Assembly (NCBI GenBank): GCA_036417435.1
Contig: CM070908.1
Span: 53,663,090-53,727,089 of the forward strand
Length of the DNA stretch: 64,000 nt
Direction: 5' to 3'
Source of the DNA: Inia geoffrensis
Taxonomy: Eukaryota; Chordata; Mammalia; Artiodactyla; Iniidae
Position numbers and translations under genes: made by a program. The notes below the pieces were generated by a model that had not been told where the DNA came from, did no database searches, and worked only from the letters and a program-made list of their open reading frames with translations. Below, piece by piece: positions 23,190 through 33,329 of the stretch; positions within the stretch are counted from its first letter, which is position 1; every line of letters begins with the position of its first letter.

Positions 23190-24045
23190 GGTTTGGTAGT
23201 GCTGAAGTCTCTTAGCCTTTGCTTGTCTGTAAAGGTTTTAATTTCTCCATCAAATTTGAATGAGATCCTTGCTGGGTAGAGTAATCTTGGTTGTAGGTTT
23301 TTCTCCTTCATCACTTTCAATATGTCCTGCCAGTCCCTTCTGGCTTGCAGAGTTTCTGCTGAAAGATCAGCTGTTAACCTTATCGGGATTTCCTTGTGTG
23401 TTATTTGTTATTTTTCCCTTTCTGTTTTCTTTGTATTTAATTTTTGATAGTTTGATTAATATGTGTTTTGGCGTGTTTCTCCTTGGATTTATCCTGTATG
23501 GGACTCTCTCTATGCTTTCTGGACTTGATTAACTCTTTCCTTTCCCATATTAGGGAAGTTTTCAACTATAATGTCTTCAAATATTTTCTCAGTCCCTTTT
23601 TTTTTTTCCTCTTCTTCCTCTGGCATCCCTATAATTCGAATGTTGGTGCATTTAATTTTGTCCCAGAGGTCTCTGAGATTGTCCTCATTTCTTTTCATTC
23701 TTTTTTATTTATTCTGCTCTGCAGTAGTTATTTCCACTGTTTTATCTTCCAGGTCACTTATCTGTTCTTCTGCCTCAGTTATTCTGCTGTTGCTCCCTTC
23801 TAGAGTATTTTTAACTTCATTTATTGTGTTTTTCACTATTGCTTGTTTCCTCTTTAGTTCTTCTAGGACTAAAGGTTAAATGTTTTCTGCATTTTCTCTG
23901 TCCTGTGTCCAGGATTTTGGATCATCTTTACTGTCATTACTCTGAATTCTTTTTCAGGTAGACTGCCTATTTCCTCTTCATTTGTTAGGTCTGGTGGGTT
24001 TTTACCTTTCTCCTACATCTGCTATGTGTTTTTCTGTCTTCTCAT
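23190..24045 (-). pseudogene. L1 A1 ORF1 remnant
   Basis: The RNA-binding chaperone ORF1p of L1. The start codon is the reversed 'cat' at 24043-24045 (peptide beginning MRRQKNT-like, as in sibling copies). A - strand fragment at 23510-23698 reads 'MKRNEDNLRDLWDKIKCTNIRIIGMPEEEEEKKKGTEKIFEDIIVENFPNMG' in segments. That is the boundary of the coiled coil and the RNA-recognition domain. Towards 23330 follow C-terminal domain words. Frameshifts and stops interrupt it. Confidence 0.8.
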
Positions 24046-24545
24046 TTTGCTTATCTTACTGTGTTTGGTTTCTCCTTTTTGCAGGCTACAGGTTTGTAGT
24101 TCCCGTTGTTTTTGGTGTCTGTCTCCAGCGGCTGAATTTGTTTCAGTGGGTTGTGTAGGCTTCCTTGTGGAGGGGACTAGTGCCTGTGTTCTGGTGGGTG
24201 AGGCTGGATCTTGTCTTTGTGGTGGGCAGGTCCACATCTGTTGGTGTGTTTTGGGGTGTCTGTGGCCTAATTATGATTTTAGGCAGCCTCTCTGGTAATG
24301 GGTGGGGTTGTGTTCCTGTCTTGGTAGTTTTGTGTGGCATAGGGTGTCCAGCACTGTATCTTGCTGGTTGTTGAGTGAAGCTGGGTGTTGGTGTTGAGAT
24401 GGAGGTCTCTGGGAGATTTTTGCCATTTTATATTATGTGGAGCTGGGAGGTCTCCTGTGTCCTGAAGTTGGCTCTCCCACCTCAGAGGCACAGAACTGAC
24501 TCCTGGCTGGAGCACCAAGAGCCTTTCATCTACATGGCTCAGAAT

Positions 24546-24601
24546 AAAAGAAAGAGAGAAAGAAAGGAAGGAAGGAAGGAAGGAAGAAAGAAAGAAAGAG
24601 A
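24546..24601. repeat. (GGAA)n/(GAAA)n microsatellite in L1 5' UTR
   Basis: An all-purine tract of GAAA and GGAA units at the edge of the A-rich part of the A1 5' UTR. The matching position in A2 carries a different purine repeat (49208-49254). Confidence 0.95.
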
Positions 24602-24671
24602 ATAAGATAAAATAAATTGAGATAAAATAAAGTTATTAAATTAAAATATAAAAAATAATTATGAAGAAAAT

Positions 24672-24878
24672 TGTTTTTTTCTTTTTGTGGTACATGGGCC
24701 TCTCACTGCTGTGGCCTCTCCCGTTGCAGAGCACAGGTTCTGGACACGCAGGCTCAGTGGCCATGGCTCACAGGCCCAGCTGCTCTGTGGGATGCGGGAT
24801 CTTCCCAGACCGGGGCACGAACCCATGTCCCCTGCATCGGCAGGTGGACTCTCAATCACCACGCCACCAGGGAAGCCC
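24672..24878 (-). repeat. CHR-type SINE in L1 A1 5' UTR
   Basis: T-rich left end (24672-24686), complete body, right end 'ccagggaagccc'. The flanks 'aaaattgttttttt' and 'acaaattttttttt' may be a mutated target-site duplication. It must be younger than A1. Confidence 0.92.
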
Positions 24879-26188
24879 ACAAATTTTTTTTTTAAAGTTA
24901 AAAAAAAAAAAAAAGAAAGTAACGGACGGACAGAACCCTAGGACAAATGGTGAAAGCAAAGCTATACAAACAAAATCTCACACAGAAGCATACACATACA
25001 CACAAAAACAGGAAAAGGGGAAAAAGTAATATATCTTGCTCTCTAAGTCCACCTCCTCAGTTTGGGATGATTCGTTGTCTATTCATGTATTCCACAGATG
25101 CAGGGTACGTCAAGTTGATTGTGGGGCTTTAATCCACTGCTCCTGAGGCTGCTGGGAGAAATTTCCCTTTCTTTTCTTTTTTTGCACACCTCCCAGGGTT
25201 CAGCTTTGGATTTGGCCCCGCCTCTGCGTGTAGGTCGCCTGAGGGCGTCTGTTCTTCACTCAGACAGGATGGGGTTAAAGGAGCAGCCGACTCGGGGGCT
25301 GTGGCTCACTAAGACCGGGGAGGAGCGAGGGGCACAGAGTGCAGGGCGAGCCTGCGCTGGCAGTGGCCGGTGTGACGTTGCACCAGGATGAGGCCTGCTG
25401 TGCATTCTTCCGGGGAAGTTGTCCCTGGATCAGGGGACCCTGGCAGTGGCGGGCTGCAGGGGCTCCTGGGGGGGGAGGTGTGGATAGTGACCTGTGCTCT
25501 CACACAGGCTTCTTGGTGGCGGCAGCAGCAGCCTTAGCGTCTTATGCCTCTTTCTGGGGTCCGCCCTCTTAGCTGCTGCTCGTGCCCCTCTTTAGAGGTC
25601 CTTTAAGCAGCGCTCTTAATCACCTCTCCTCTCGCAGTAGGAAACAAAGAGGGAAGAAAATATCTCTTTCCTCTTCGGCAGGTCCAGACTTTTGCCTGGA
25701 CTCCCTCCCAGGTAGCTGTGGTGCACTAACCCCCTGCTGGCTGTGTTCACGTCACCAGTCGTTTCCCTGTGCTCTGACCAAAGCCCGAGCCTCAGCTCCC
25801 AGCCCCACCCGCCCGGGCGGGTGAGCAGACAAGCCTCTCGGGCTGGTGAGTGCTGGTCGGCACGGATCCTCTGTGCAGGAATCTCTCCGCTTTGCCCCCC
25901 GCACCCCTGTTGCTGTGCTCTCCTCCGCCACCCGCTGTCTCTGCCTGCGAAGGGGCTTCCTAATGTGTGGAAACCTTTCCTCCTTCACAGCTCCCTCCCA
26001 TCCCTATTCTTTTGTCTCTGTTTATTCTTTTTTCTTTTGACCTGCCCAGGTACGTGGGGAGTTTCTTGCCTTTTGGGAAGTCTGAGGTCTTCTGCCAACG
26101 TTCAGTAGGTGTTCTGTAGGAGCAGTTCCACGTGTAGATGTATTTCTGATGTATCTGTGGGGAGGAAGGTAATCTCCGCATTTTACTC

Positions 26189-26200
26189 TTCCGCCATCTT
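26189..26200 (-). promoter_or_regulatory. YY1-type box at L1 A1 5' end
   Basis: Reversed 'aagatggcggaa'. YY1 binding at AAGATGGC near +1 is known to set the start site in human L1. Its place at the element edge fits. Confidence 0.7.
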
Positions 26201-26227
26201 TCTAGACTGCTTGATGTATGATCCTTT

Positions 26228-27895
26228 GAATGTGTTGTTGGATTCTGTTTACTAGTATTTTGTTGAGGATTTTTGTGTCTATGTTCATCAGTGATATTGG
26301 TCTCTAATTTTCTTTTTTTTGTGATATCTTTGACTGGTTTTGGTATCAGGGTGATAGTGGCCTCGTAGAATGAGCTTGGGCATGTTCCTTCCCCTGCAAT
26401 TCTTTGGAAGCGTTTGAAAAGAATCAGTTTTCGCTCTTCTCTAAATGCTTGATAGAATTCACCTGTGAAGCCATCTGGTCCTGGACTTTTGTCTGTTGGA
26501 AGATTTTTATCACAGTTTTAATTTCATTACTTCTGATTGGTCTGTTCATATTTTCTATTTCTTCCTGGTTCAGTCTTGGAAGGTTGTACCTTTCTATGAA
26601 TTCGTTTGTTTCTTCGATGTTGTCCATTTTATTGGCATATAGTTGCTTGTAGTAGTCTCTTACAACCCTTTGTAGTTTTGTAGTTTCAGTTGTTACTTCT
26701 CCTTTTCCATTTCTAATTCTGTTGGCCTGAATCTTCTGCCTTTTTTTTTTTGATTAGTCTGGCTAATGGTTTATCAATTTTGTTTATCTTCTCAAAGAAC
26801 CAGCTTTTAACTTTATTGATCTTTGCTATCATTTCCTTCATTTCTTTTTCATTTATTTTTCATCTGGTCTTTATGATTTCTTTCCATCTACTAACTTACG
26901 GTTTTGTTTGTTCTTCTTTCTCTAGTTGCTGTAGGTGTAAGTTTAGGTTGTTTATTTGAGATTTTTCTTGTTTCTTGATGTAGGATTGTATTGCTCTAAA
27001 CCTCCCTCTTAGAAGAACTGTTTTTCCTGCATCCCATAGGTTTTGGGTTGTCATGTTTTCATTGTCATTCATTTCTTTGTATTTTTTGATTCCCTTTTTG
27101 ATTTCTTCAGTGATCTCTTGGATATTTAGTAGCATATTATTTAACCTCCATGTGTTTGTATTTTTTTACAGTTTTTTTCCTGTAATTGATTTCTAATCTC
27201 ATATCGTTGCGGTCATAAAAGATGCCTGATACGATTTCAGTTTTCTTAAATTTGCCAAGGCTTGATTTGTGACCCAAGATGTGATCGATCCTGGAGAATG
27301 TTCTGGGTGCACTTGAGAAGAAAGCATATTCTGCTTCTTTCAGATAGAATGTTCTATAAATATCAGTTAAGTCTGTCTGGTCTACTGTGTCATTTAAAGC
27401 TGTGTTTTCTTATTTATTTTCTTTCTGGATGATCTGTTCATTGGTTTAAGTGAGGTGTTAAAGTCCCTTACTATGAATGTGATACTGTCGATTTCCTCTT
27501 TTATGGCTGTTAGCACTTGCCTTATGTATTGAGGTGCTCCTGTGTTGGGTGTGTAAAGATTTATAATTGTTATATCTTCTTCTTGGATTGATCCCTTGAT
27601 CATTATGTAGTGTCCTTCCTTGTCTGTTGTAGCAGTCTTTATTTTAAAGTCTATTTTGTCTGATACAAGTATTGCTACTCTAACTTTCTTTTGATTTTCA
27701 GTAGCATGGAATATCCTTTTCCATCCCTGTACTTTCAGTGTATGTGTCCCTAGGTCTGAAGTGGGTCTCTCGTAGACAGCATATATACGGGTCTTGTTTT
27801 TGTATCCATTCAGCCAGTCTGTGTATTTTGGTTGGAGCATTTAATCCATTCACATTTAAGGTAATTATTGATATATATGTTCCATTTACCATCAT
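26228..27895 (-). pseudogene. L1 H1 ORF2 remnant (endonuclease to RT start)
   Basis: The N-terminal half of ORF2. The start region is at 27698-27895: 'GTYISIITLNVNGLNAPT' with the conserved Asn, then 'QDPYICCLRETHF' with the catalytic Glu. A frameshift follows. The next piece (27394-27840) carries 'RVAILVSDKIDFKIKTATTDKEGHYIMIKGSIQEEDITIINLY' in order, then 'VRDFNTSLKPMNRSS', where the usual VGDFN has Arg for Gly. Further fragments at 26896-27135 and 26424-26627 ('[27 protein letters not shown]') lead into the RT. Several frameshifts and stops; not functional. Confidence 0.87.
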
Positions 27896-28119
27896 CTTAA
27901 TTGTTTTGGGTTTGTTTTTATAGGTCTTTTACTTCTCTTGTTTCCCACCTAGAGAAGTTCTTTTAGTGTTTATTGTAAAGCTGGTTTAGTGGCGCTGAAT
28001 TCGCTTAACTTTTCCTTGTCTGTAAAGCTTTTGATTGTCTGTAAAGCTTTTGATTTCTCAGTCAATTCTGAATATCCTTGCTGGGTAGAGTAATCTTGGT
28101 GTTAAGGTTTTCCCTTTCA

Positions 28120-28869
28120 TCATTTTAAATATATATGCCACTCCCTTCTGGCCTGCAGAGTTTCTGCTGAAAAATCAGCTGATAACCGTATGGGGATTCC
28201 CTTGTATGTTATTTGTTGCTTTTCCCTTGCTTCTTTTAATATTTGTTCTTTGAATTTATTTTTTGTTAGTGTGATTAATATGTGCCTTGGCCTGTTTCTC
28301 CTTGGATTTATCCTGTATGGGACTCTCCGCGCTTCCTGGACTTGGGTGGCTCTTTTCTTTCCCATGTTAGGGAATTTTTCCGCTATAATCTCTTCAAATA
28401 TTTTCTCAGACCCTTTCTCTTTCTCTTCTTCTTCTGAGACCCCCTGTAATTCGAATATTGTTGTGTTTAAAATTGTCCCAGAAGTCTCTGAGACTGTCCT
28501 CATTTCTTTTCATTCTTTTCTGTTTATTCTGCCTCTCAGCAGTTATTTATACCATTCTGTCCTCCAGGTCCCGTATCTGTTCTTCTGCCTCAGTTATTCT
28601 GCCATTGATTCCTTCCAGTGTATTTTTAATTTCAGTTACTGTGTTGTTTGTTCATCCCTGTTTGTTCTTTAGTTCTTCTAGGTCTTTGTTAAACAGTTCT
28701 GTATTTTCTCAATCTGTGCCTCCATTGTATTTCCCAGATTTTGCATCATCTTTAGTATCGTTACCCTGAATTCTTTTTCAGGTAGACTGCCTATTTCCTC
28801 TTCATTTATTTGGGCTTGTAGGTTTTTACCTTGCTCCTTGGTCTGTAACGTATTTCTCTGTCTTCTCAT
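28120..28869 (-). pseudogene. L1 H1 ORF1 remnant
   Basis: The start codon is probably the reversed 'cat' at 28867-28869, followed by 'MRRQRNTLQTKEQGKNLQAQINEEEIGSLPEKEFRVTILKMMQNLG' in pieces (N-terminus and start of the coiled coil). A second open piece at 28120-28503 has the RNA-recognition domain edge ('EKIFEEIIAEKFPNMGKKRATQVQEARRVPYRINPRRN'), then the C-terminal domain ('RPRHILITLTKNKFKEQILKEAREKQQITYKGIPIRLSADFSAETLQARREW'). At least one stop or frameshift separates them. Confidence 0.85.
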
Positions 28870-29119
28870 TTTTTCCAATGGGTGAGGCTGTGTTCCTGCC
28901 TCGCTGTTTGTTTGGCCTGAGGCATCCAGCACTGGAGTTTGCAGGCAGTTGGGTGGAGCCTTGTCTTGGTGCTGAGATGAGGACCTCCAGGAGACCTCAC
29001 ACTGATTTATATTCCTGGGGGCCTCAGGTTCTCTATCAGTCTAGCATCTTGGACTTGGCGCTCCCACCACAGGGGCTCAGGTTTAACCCTGTTCTGGGAA
29101 CCAAGATCCTGCAGGCCAC

Positions 29120-29355
29120 GTGACATGGCAAAGAAAACAAAATAAAACAAAGGAAACAAAACCAAAAAACAGACAACAAAAAAGAGCAGAACAATAACAG
29201 AGAATAAAAAAATAAGATAAAATTAGAAAAATAAAAAATATATTAGAAAAAAATAAAAATGAAACAATAACCACAAAACAAAACACAACAGCAAAAAAAA
29301 AAACATTAAAAATTTTTTTAATTAAAAAAAAAGAAATAGTAAAAAAACAAATAAA
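29120..29355. repeat. A-rich low-complexity tract in H1 5' region
   Basis: A-rich with 'aaaacaaaac'-like words. It corresponds in position to the A-rich segments at 24540-25030 and 49190-49620 of the other L1 5' UTRs. Confidence 0.8.
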
Positions 29356-29586
29356 ATTTCCTGATGCCTCCACTGTCAGTGTCTTTGCACCCATGGTTAG
29401 CTGCATCCAACCTCCACTTCCCCAGGAGGGCCTCCAAGACTTCTAGGTAGGTCTCTGGAGCCACTGTGTCAGCCCCACCTCTGCATATGTTACTTTCACC
29501 AGCATCTGCTCCTGAAGCTGGTGTGGAGCATACATGCTGGCCAGCTGGGGTGCAGGATTCCTTGGGAGTGTTTGCAGGAGCCAGCA

Positions 29587-30205
29587 CAGCCAGAGGAGGC
29601 CTCATTGGGCAGCAGTGCTCAGCCCGCCTGCACTCACGTGGCCAGAGGAGGCTTCGTCAGGGGTGGCACACAGGCCACCAGGACCCATGCAGCCCATGGA
29701 GGCTTTGGGGATGTGGGGCTTGGGTCCACTGGCACCTGCACAGCCAGAGGAGGCTTTGGCAGCAGCACGGCCTAGGCCCAGGACCTGGGTGGCCAGAAGA
29801 GGCCCCGTTGGGGTTGCACGCAGGTTTCTGGGACCTGCGTGGCCCGTGGGGGCCCCTGGTGGGGGGTTCAGTGCTCAGACCACTGGTACCCACCTGGCCA
29901 GAGGAGGACCTGTCTTGGGTGGCAGGTGTAACGCTGGGACCCACATGGCTTGTGGAAGCTTCGGGATGTGGCAGTACTCGGGTCTACCAGTACCTGCCTG
30001 GGCAGAGGAGCCTTAGCTGGGGTGGGGCTCAGGCCCAGGAGCCGTGCTACTGGAGGAGGTTGGTCAGGGGTGGTGGGCGGGCCCCTGAGACCCACGTGGC
30101 CCTTGGAGGCTTTGGCGTTGGTGGGCCTAGGCCCAGGACCTACTTGGCCAGAGAGGCCCTGTCAGCTGTGGGCCTCAGTCCCAGGACTAGCAGGCTCGCC
30201 GGGGC
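29587..30205. repeat. GC-rich minisatellite, about 51-bp period, 12-13 copies
   Basis: A word like 'gtggccagaggaggc' recurs at 29587, 29638, 29690, 29741, 29789, 29839, 29894, 29945, 29998, 30048, 30096, 30144 and weakly at 30192. The spacing is 48-55 bases. The units are diverged. Because 51 and 48 are multiples of three, one + strand frame stays open for 387 codons (29466-30629), giving a repetitive Gly/Ala/Trp/Arg-rich translation that I do not regard as a gene. It lies in the 5' region of L1 H1. Confidence 0.85.
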
Positions 30206-30739
30206 TTTTGAGGGGTGGGCGAGTATGCTCAGGTGTGCGCCCCTGCCACTGCCCAAGGAGACCGGGCCTGCAGATGAGGAAGGACACCACAGTGGCAGCC
30301 CCGCCCTCTGTGTGCCACTCAACAATGGCACTCCACTTCCCTGGTTGCCTGGGCCTCCCCCGCCAACCTTCCTGGCCATGGAGCCCCTTCCACGTGCCAC
30401 CCCAGACCGTCTCCTCACTGCCAACAGCCATCCCCTCCCTGGATCCACCCTCCAAACCCTGCTCTCTTGCACCCAGCCCTCCTCCCCACCAGGAGGCACA
30501 CAACCCAGGCTGGGGTGTGCAGGACCATGGCAGGTACGATGTGCACAGGCCTCACTCCGTCCCACTCCCCACAGACCAGTCGACATGCTCTCCTCCCACC
30601 CCCTGAAGGTCCCCCTCTGTCCTTGCTGATTCCCCCGCTGTGAGTGGGCCCCCCTGAGTGTGGGAACCTCTCCTGTCCCCCAGCCCCCCGCCGCCCCTTA
30701 TTTAAGTCTCCAGTTCTGTGAGACCAAGGCAGGCTTTGC

Positions 30740-30905
30740 TGGTCCTTCCAATGTCAGCTCTCACTTTATGTAGTTTACAGTCTACCTTGAAGTTCTAAGG
30801 AAAAAGACTATGACTTAAAATATTTTAACACAGCAGTCTATCACAGATCCTAAGGAGAAGGCTGAAATTTTTGCATGCTCTAAGAATTTCTTAAGAAATT
30901 TTGAA
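30740..30905. other. Short low-copy stretch
   Basis: No feature recognised between the GC-rich block and the next SINE. Confidence 0.5.
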
Positions 30906-30922
30906 AATTACTTTTGTTCTTT

Positions 30923-31280
30923 TTCTTTTTATAAATTTCTTTATTTCTTTCTTTATATTTGGCTGCATTGAGCTTTCGTTGCTGCGTGTGGGCTTTTCTC
31001 TAGTTGCAGAGAGTGGGGGCTACTCTTCGTTGTGGTGCGCGGGCTTCTCATTGCGGTGCTTCTCTTGTAGCAGAGTACAGGCTCTAGTCACGCGGACTTC
31101 AGTAGTTGTGGCACGTGGGCTCAGTAGTTGTGACTCGTGGGCTCTAGAGCACAGGCTCAGTAGTTGTGGCGCATGGGCTTAGCTGCTCTGTGGCATGTGG
31201 AATCTTCCTGGACCAGGGCTTGAACCTTTGTCCCCTGCACTGACAGGTGGATTCTTAACCACTGCACCAGCAGGAAAGTC
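30923..31280 (-). repeat. Long-form CHR SINE
   Basis: A 350-bp tRNA-derived SINE in - orientation. It has a T-rich left end, a body of repeated 'gtagttgtggc..gtgggctc' phrases, the tRNA part with 'gggcttgaacctttgtcccc', and the right end 'ccagcaggaaagtc'. Target-site duplication: 'ttacttttgttcttt' (30908-30922) and 'ttacttgtgttcttt' (31281-31295), one mismatch. Confidence 0.93.
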
Positions 31281-31444
31281 TTACTTGTGTTCTTTATAGT
31301 TTATTATTATTATAGGTTTAAGGAAGTACGATGATCTGATTCCAGTCCTAACCCGACTGTTTTGACATACTCATGTTTATCAAATAATAAGAATAGCAAT
31401 TCATAATAACCTAGGATTTGGAGCATTTCTCTTGAAAAATAGCC

Positions 31445-31756
31445 TTTTTTAATATTTATTTATTTGGCTGCACTGGGTCTTAGTTGTGGTATGCGGCACC
31501 TTCAGTTGCAGCTTGTGGGACCTTTTAGTTGCGGAATGTGGGATCTTTAGTTGCAGCATGTGAGATCTTTTAGTTGCACATGTGGGATCTTTGTCGTGGC
31601 ATGTGGGATCTTTAGTTGTGGCATGAGAACTCTTAGTTGCAGCATGTGAGCTCTTCGTTGTGGCATGTGGGATCTGCTTCCCTGACCAGGGATTGAACCC
31701 GGGCCCCCTGCATTGGGAGTGCAGAACCTTAGCCACTGGACCACCAGAGAAGTCCC
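31445..31756 (-). repeat. Long-form CHR-like SINE with internal tandem phrases
   Basis: A - strand tRNA-derived SINE: 'tatttatttatttggctgca' at the left, then about eight diverged repeats of a 20-25-base phrase like 'gatctttagttgtggcatgt' (31470-31670). The tRNA part follows ('agggattgaacccgggcccc') and the end 'ccagagaagtccc'. The repeated phrases yield a curious His/Thr/Lys-rich - strand open frame that is not a gene. Confidence 0.9.
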
Positions 31757-31834
31757 CTAAAAATATCTTTGGTAAATGCTCTGTGTAACTTATATAATTG
31801 AATTGTCACATTAACACATAAGTTGAATATCAAT

Positions 31835-31975
31835 ATAAGCATTTTGCAGATGAGGAAGCTGAAGCTTAAGCATCAGAAAGCTTAAGCATCTCTACTAACA
31901 ATAGAAAAATTACACATTTCGGGTGTGAATCCACTCAATTTGGCTCCAGTGCCCGAGCCCTTAACCACTGAGCAG
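31835..31975 (-). repeat. MIR fragment
   Basis: 'ttttgcagatgaggaagctg', 'acatttcgggtgtgaatcca' and 'gcccttaaccactgagcagt' follow the reverse MIR order clearly. Confidence 0.7.
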
Positions 31976-32367
31976 TATTCTCCTGTATGAATTACACAAG
32001 TCTCTGATACCATTTTTTCTCCAGTGTAAATATTAAATTGTTTTAATTGCCATAGATTTATAGATTTTGAAGCTGTAGAACATCTGCTAGGGCAATTTTT
32101 CTCTCATTGTTTTTTATTATTTTAAAAAATATATCTATAATATGTATCACTCAGTAATTGTATATTATGCATATACTCATTTAGAATCAGAGTATGAGGC
32201 TCCATAATATAACCTGTAAGGATTCTGATTAGTATGAAAGTGAATGCATACATTGTTTTAGGTAAAATGCTTTTGTGGATAACTTTGAAGCTTCATATTT
32301 AACAATATGGTATGTCTCTTCATTAAGACATTATGCTTTCATAAAGTTTTATATTCTTCTATTTTTT

Positions 32368-32382
32368 CACACACACACACAC
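32368..32382. repeat. (CA)n short run
   Basis: A 15-base CA run next to a T-rich stretch. Confidence 0.9.
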
Positions 32383-33329
32383 TGTGTTTTATTTTTACAA
32401 GAGAAAAATAAACTGACACCAAGCATTGTAAATGGATGACCACAGCCAAAGCAACAATGATTGCAATTACCAAACACGAAACACATTCATACTGTGTAAT
32501 GATATTGACATTCAGTCCGGTAATCCTCCACTGTAACAGCTCCTTTACTTTGCAGTGAAAATTGGTTTGTATATTTTTTGCCTCTTGAGTCCTTGTGGGA
32601 TTTTTTTTAATTCAAATAGAAAGTCACAAAAATTATAATCATCCTCATCAGTTCACTCAGTCCCATGTAGTTAATTTATTTTCAATTGATCTTTTGTTAG
32701 CACTTTTATGAATTCATCAGTTTTCCATTAGAGTTTTGAAAATGCTTATTCATTTAGTTCAGCAGTATAGTCAGTTACCAGAAACCTGTACTTGTCAGAG
32801 TCTTTTCCATGAATTCCTTGAAGATGAAACACTTTTATAGGAACATTTTTGCAAAATCATCATAGTACACCCAGAACTGTCTGTAAATGACAAAAGACTT
32901 AAACATGACCATGGTTAAACATTTGATGAAAGTTCATAATAATGCAATTGACAAGGAATTTAGTTATTTCTGAGATATACATTTTAAAGTAATAACTAGA
33001 ATTATGACTTATAACATTAGACCAGAACATATAAGATTTTTAGAAATTTCATGTAATGTCTGAAACATTTATATTAACATATTTCCCTACAAATAACCCA
33101 AAGAAAGTTTAGTATTAGTTATTTTGTTTGTTTGTTTTTTGATACTGCAGGTTCTTATTAGTCATCAATTTTATACACATCAGTGTATGCATGTCAGTCC
33201 GAATTGCCCAATTCAGCACACCCCCACCCCCACCCCACTGCGGTTTTCCCCCCTTGGTGTCCATATGTTTTTTCTCTACATCTGTGTCTCAGCTTCTGCC
33301 CTGCAAACCGGTTCATCTGTACCATTTTT

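Larger units (their letters stand above)
20670..26213 (-). mobile_element. L1 A1, 5'-complete, with internal deletions, nested in H1
   Basis: A - strand L1 about 5.5 kb long, inserted in H1. A perfect 14-bp duplication 'atgtatgatccttt' (20656-20669 and 26214-26227) brackets it. It starts with an AT-rich tail and a 3' UTR with the G-rich (here C-rich) tract. ORF2, ORF1 and a 5' UTR follow, ending near 26200 with 'cttccgccatctt', the reversed start of a YY1-type promoter. The element is damaged. A 128-base copy of another L1 3' UTR (21363-21490) stands where about 1.8 kb of ORF2 should be, and a further piece of roughly 350 bases is missing near 22440. A SINE (24672-24878) sits in its 5' UTR. 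Confidence 0.88.
24046..26213 (-). promoter_or_regulatory. L1 A1 5' UTR / promoter region
   Basis: About 2 kb between the ORF1 start and the element end. From the outer end inward there is a reversed 'aagatggcgg' (YY1-type box, 26191-26200), a GC-rich CpG-bearing block (25180-26000), an A-rich segment with a GGAA microsatellite and a SINE, and a region next to ORF1. L1 5' UTRs carry an internal RNA polymerase II promoter and often an antisense one. The same layout in A2 (48695-50878) supports the assignment. Open frames here are by-products of GC-richness. Confidence 0.8.
26214..30735 (-). mobile_element. L1 host H1, 5' part
   Basis: The continuation of H1 after the A1 insertion: the ORF2 text resumes at the duplicated 'atgtatgatccttt' exactly where 20669 stopped. 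ORF2 N-terminal half, ORF1 and a long 5' region follow. Together with 18125-20669 the element is close to 7 kb without its inserts. The 5' region next to ORF1 (28930-29110) resembles A1 and A2. Beyond the A-rich tract it differs completely, being a GC-rich minisatellite with flanks. The outer boundary near 30735 is a guess from the loss of GC-richness. Confidence 0.75.
31757..33125. other. Low-copy DNA, no gene recognised
   Basis: AT-rich, with one MIR (31835-31975) and a short CA run (32368-32382). No protein-like signal. Confidence 0.6.

Noticed and set aside
23260..23879. Hydrophobic Leu/Phe/Ser-rich + strand frames as membrane proteins
   Set aside because: They are antisense to L1 ORF1. 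The same frames recur at 28190, 37393 and 47977, opposite the same coding sequence.
29587..30205. CRISPR-like array from evenly spaced repeats
   Set aside because: Units are degenerate across their whole length with no conserved repeat and unique spacer pattern, and the genome is mammalian.
29466..30629. A 387-codon + strand open frame as a protein gene
   Set aside because: It coincides with a GC-rich minisatellite whose period is near a multiple of three. The translation is repetitive and matches no family I know. Other frames are also unusually open there.
31449..31744. His/Thr/Lys-rich repeat protein on the - strand
   Set aside because: It is the translation of the repeated phrases inside a long-form SINE.
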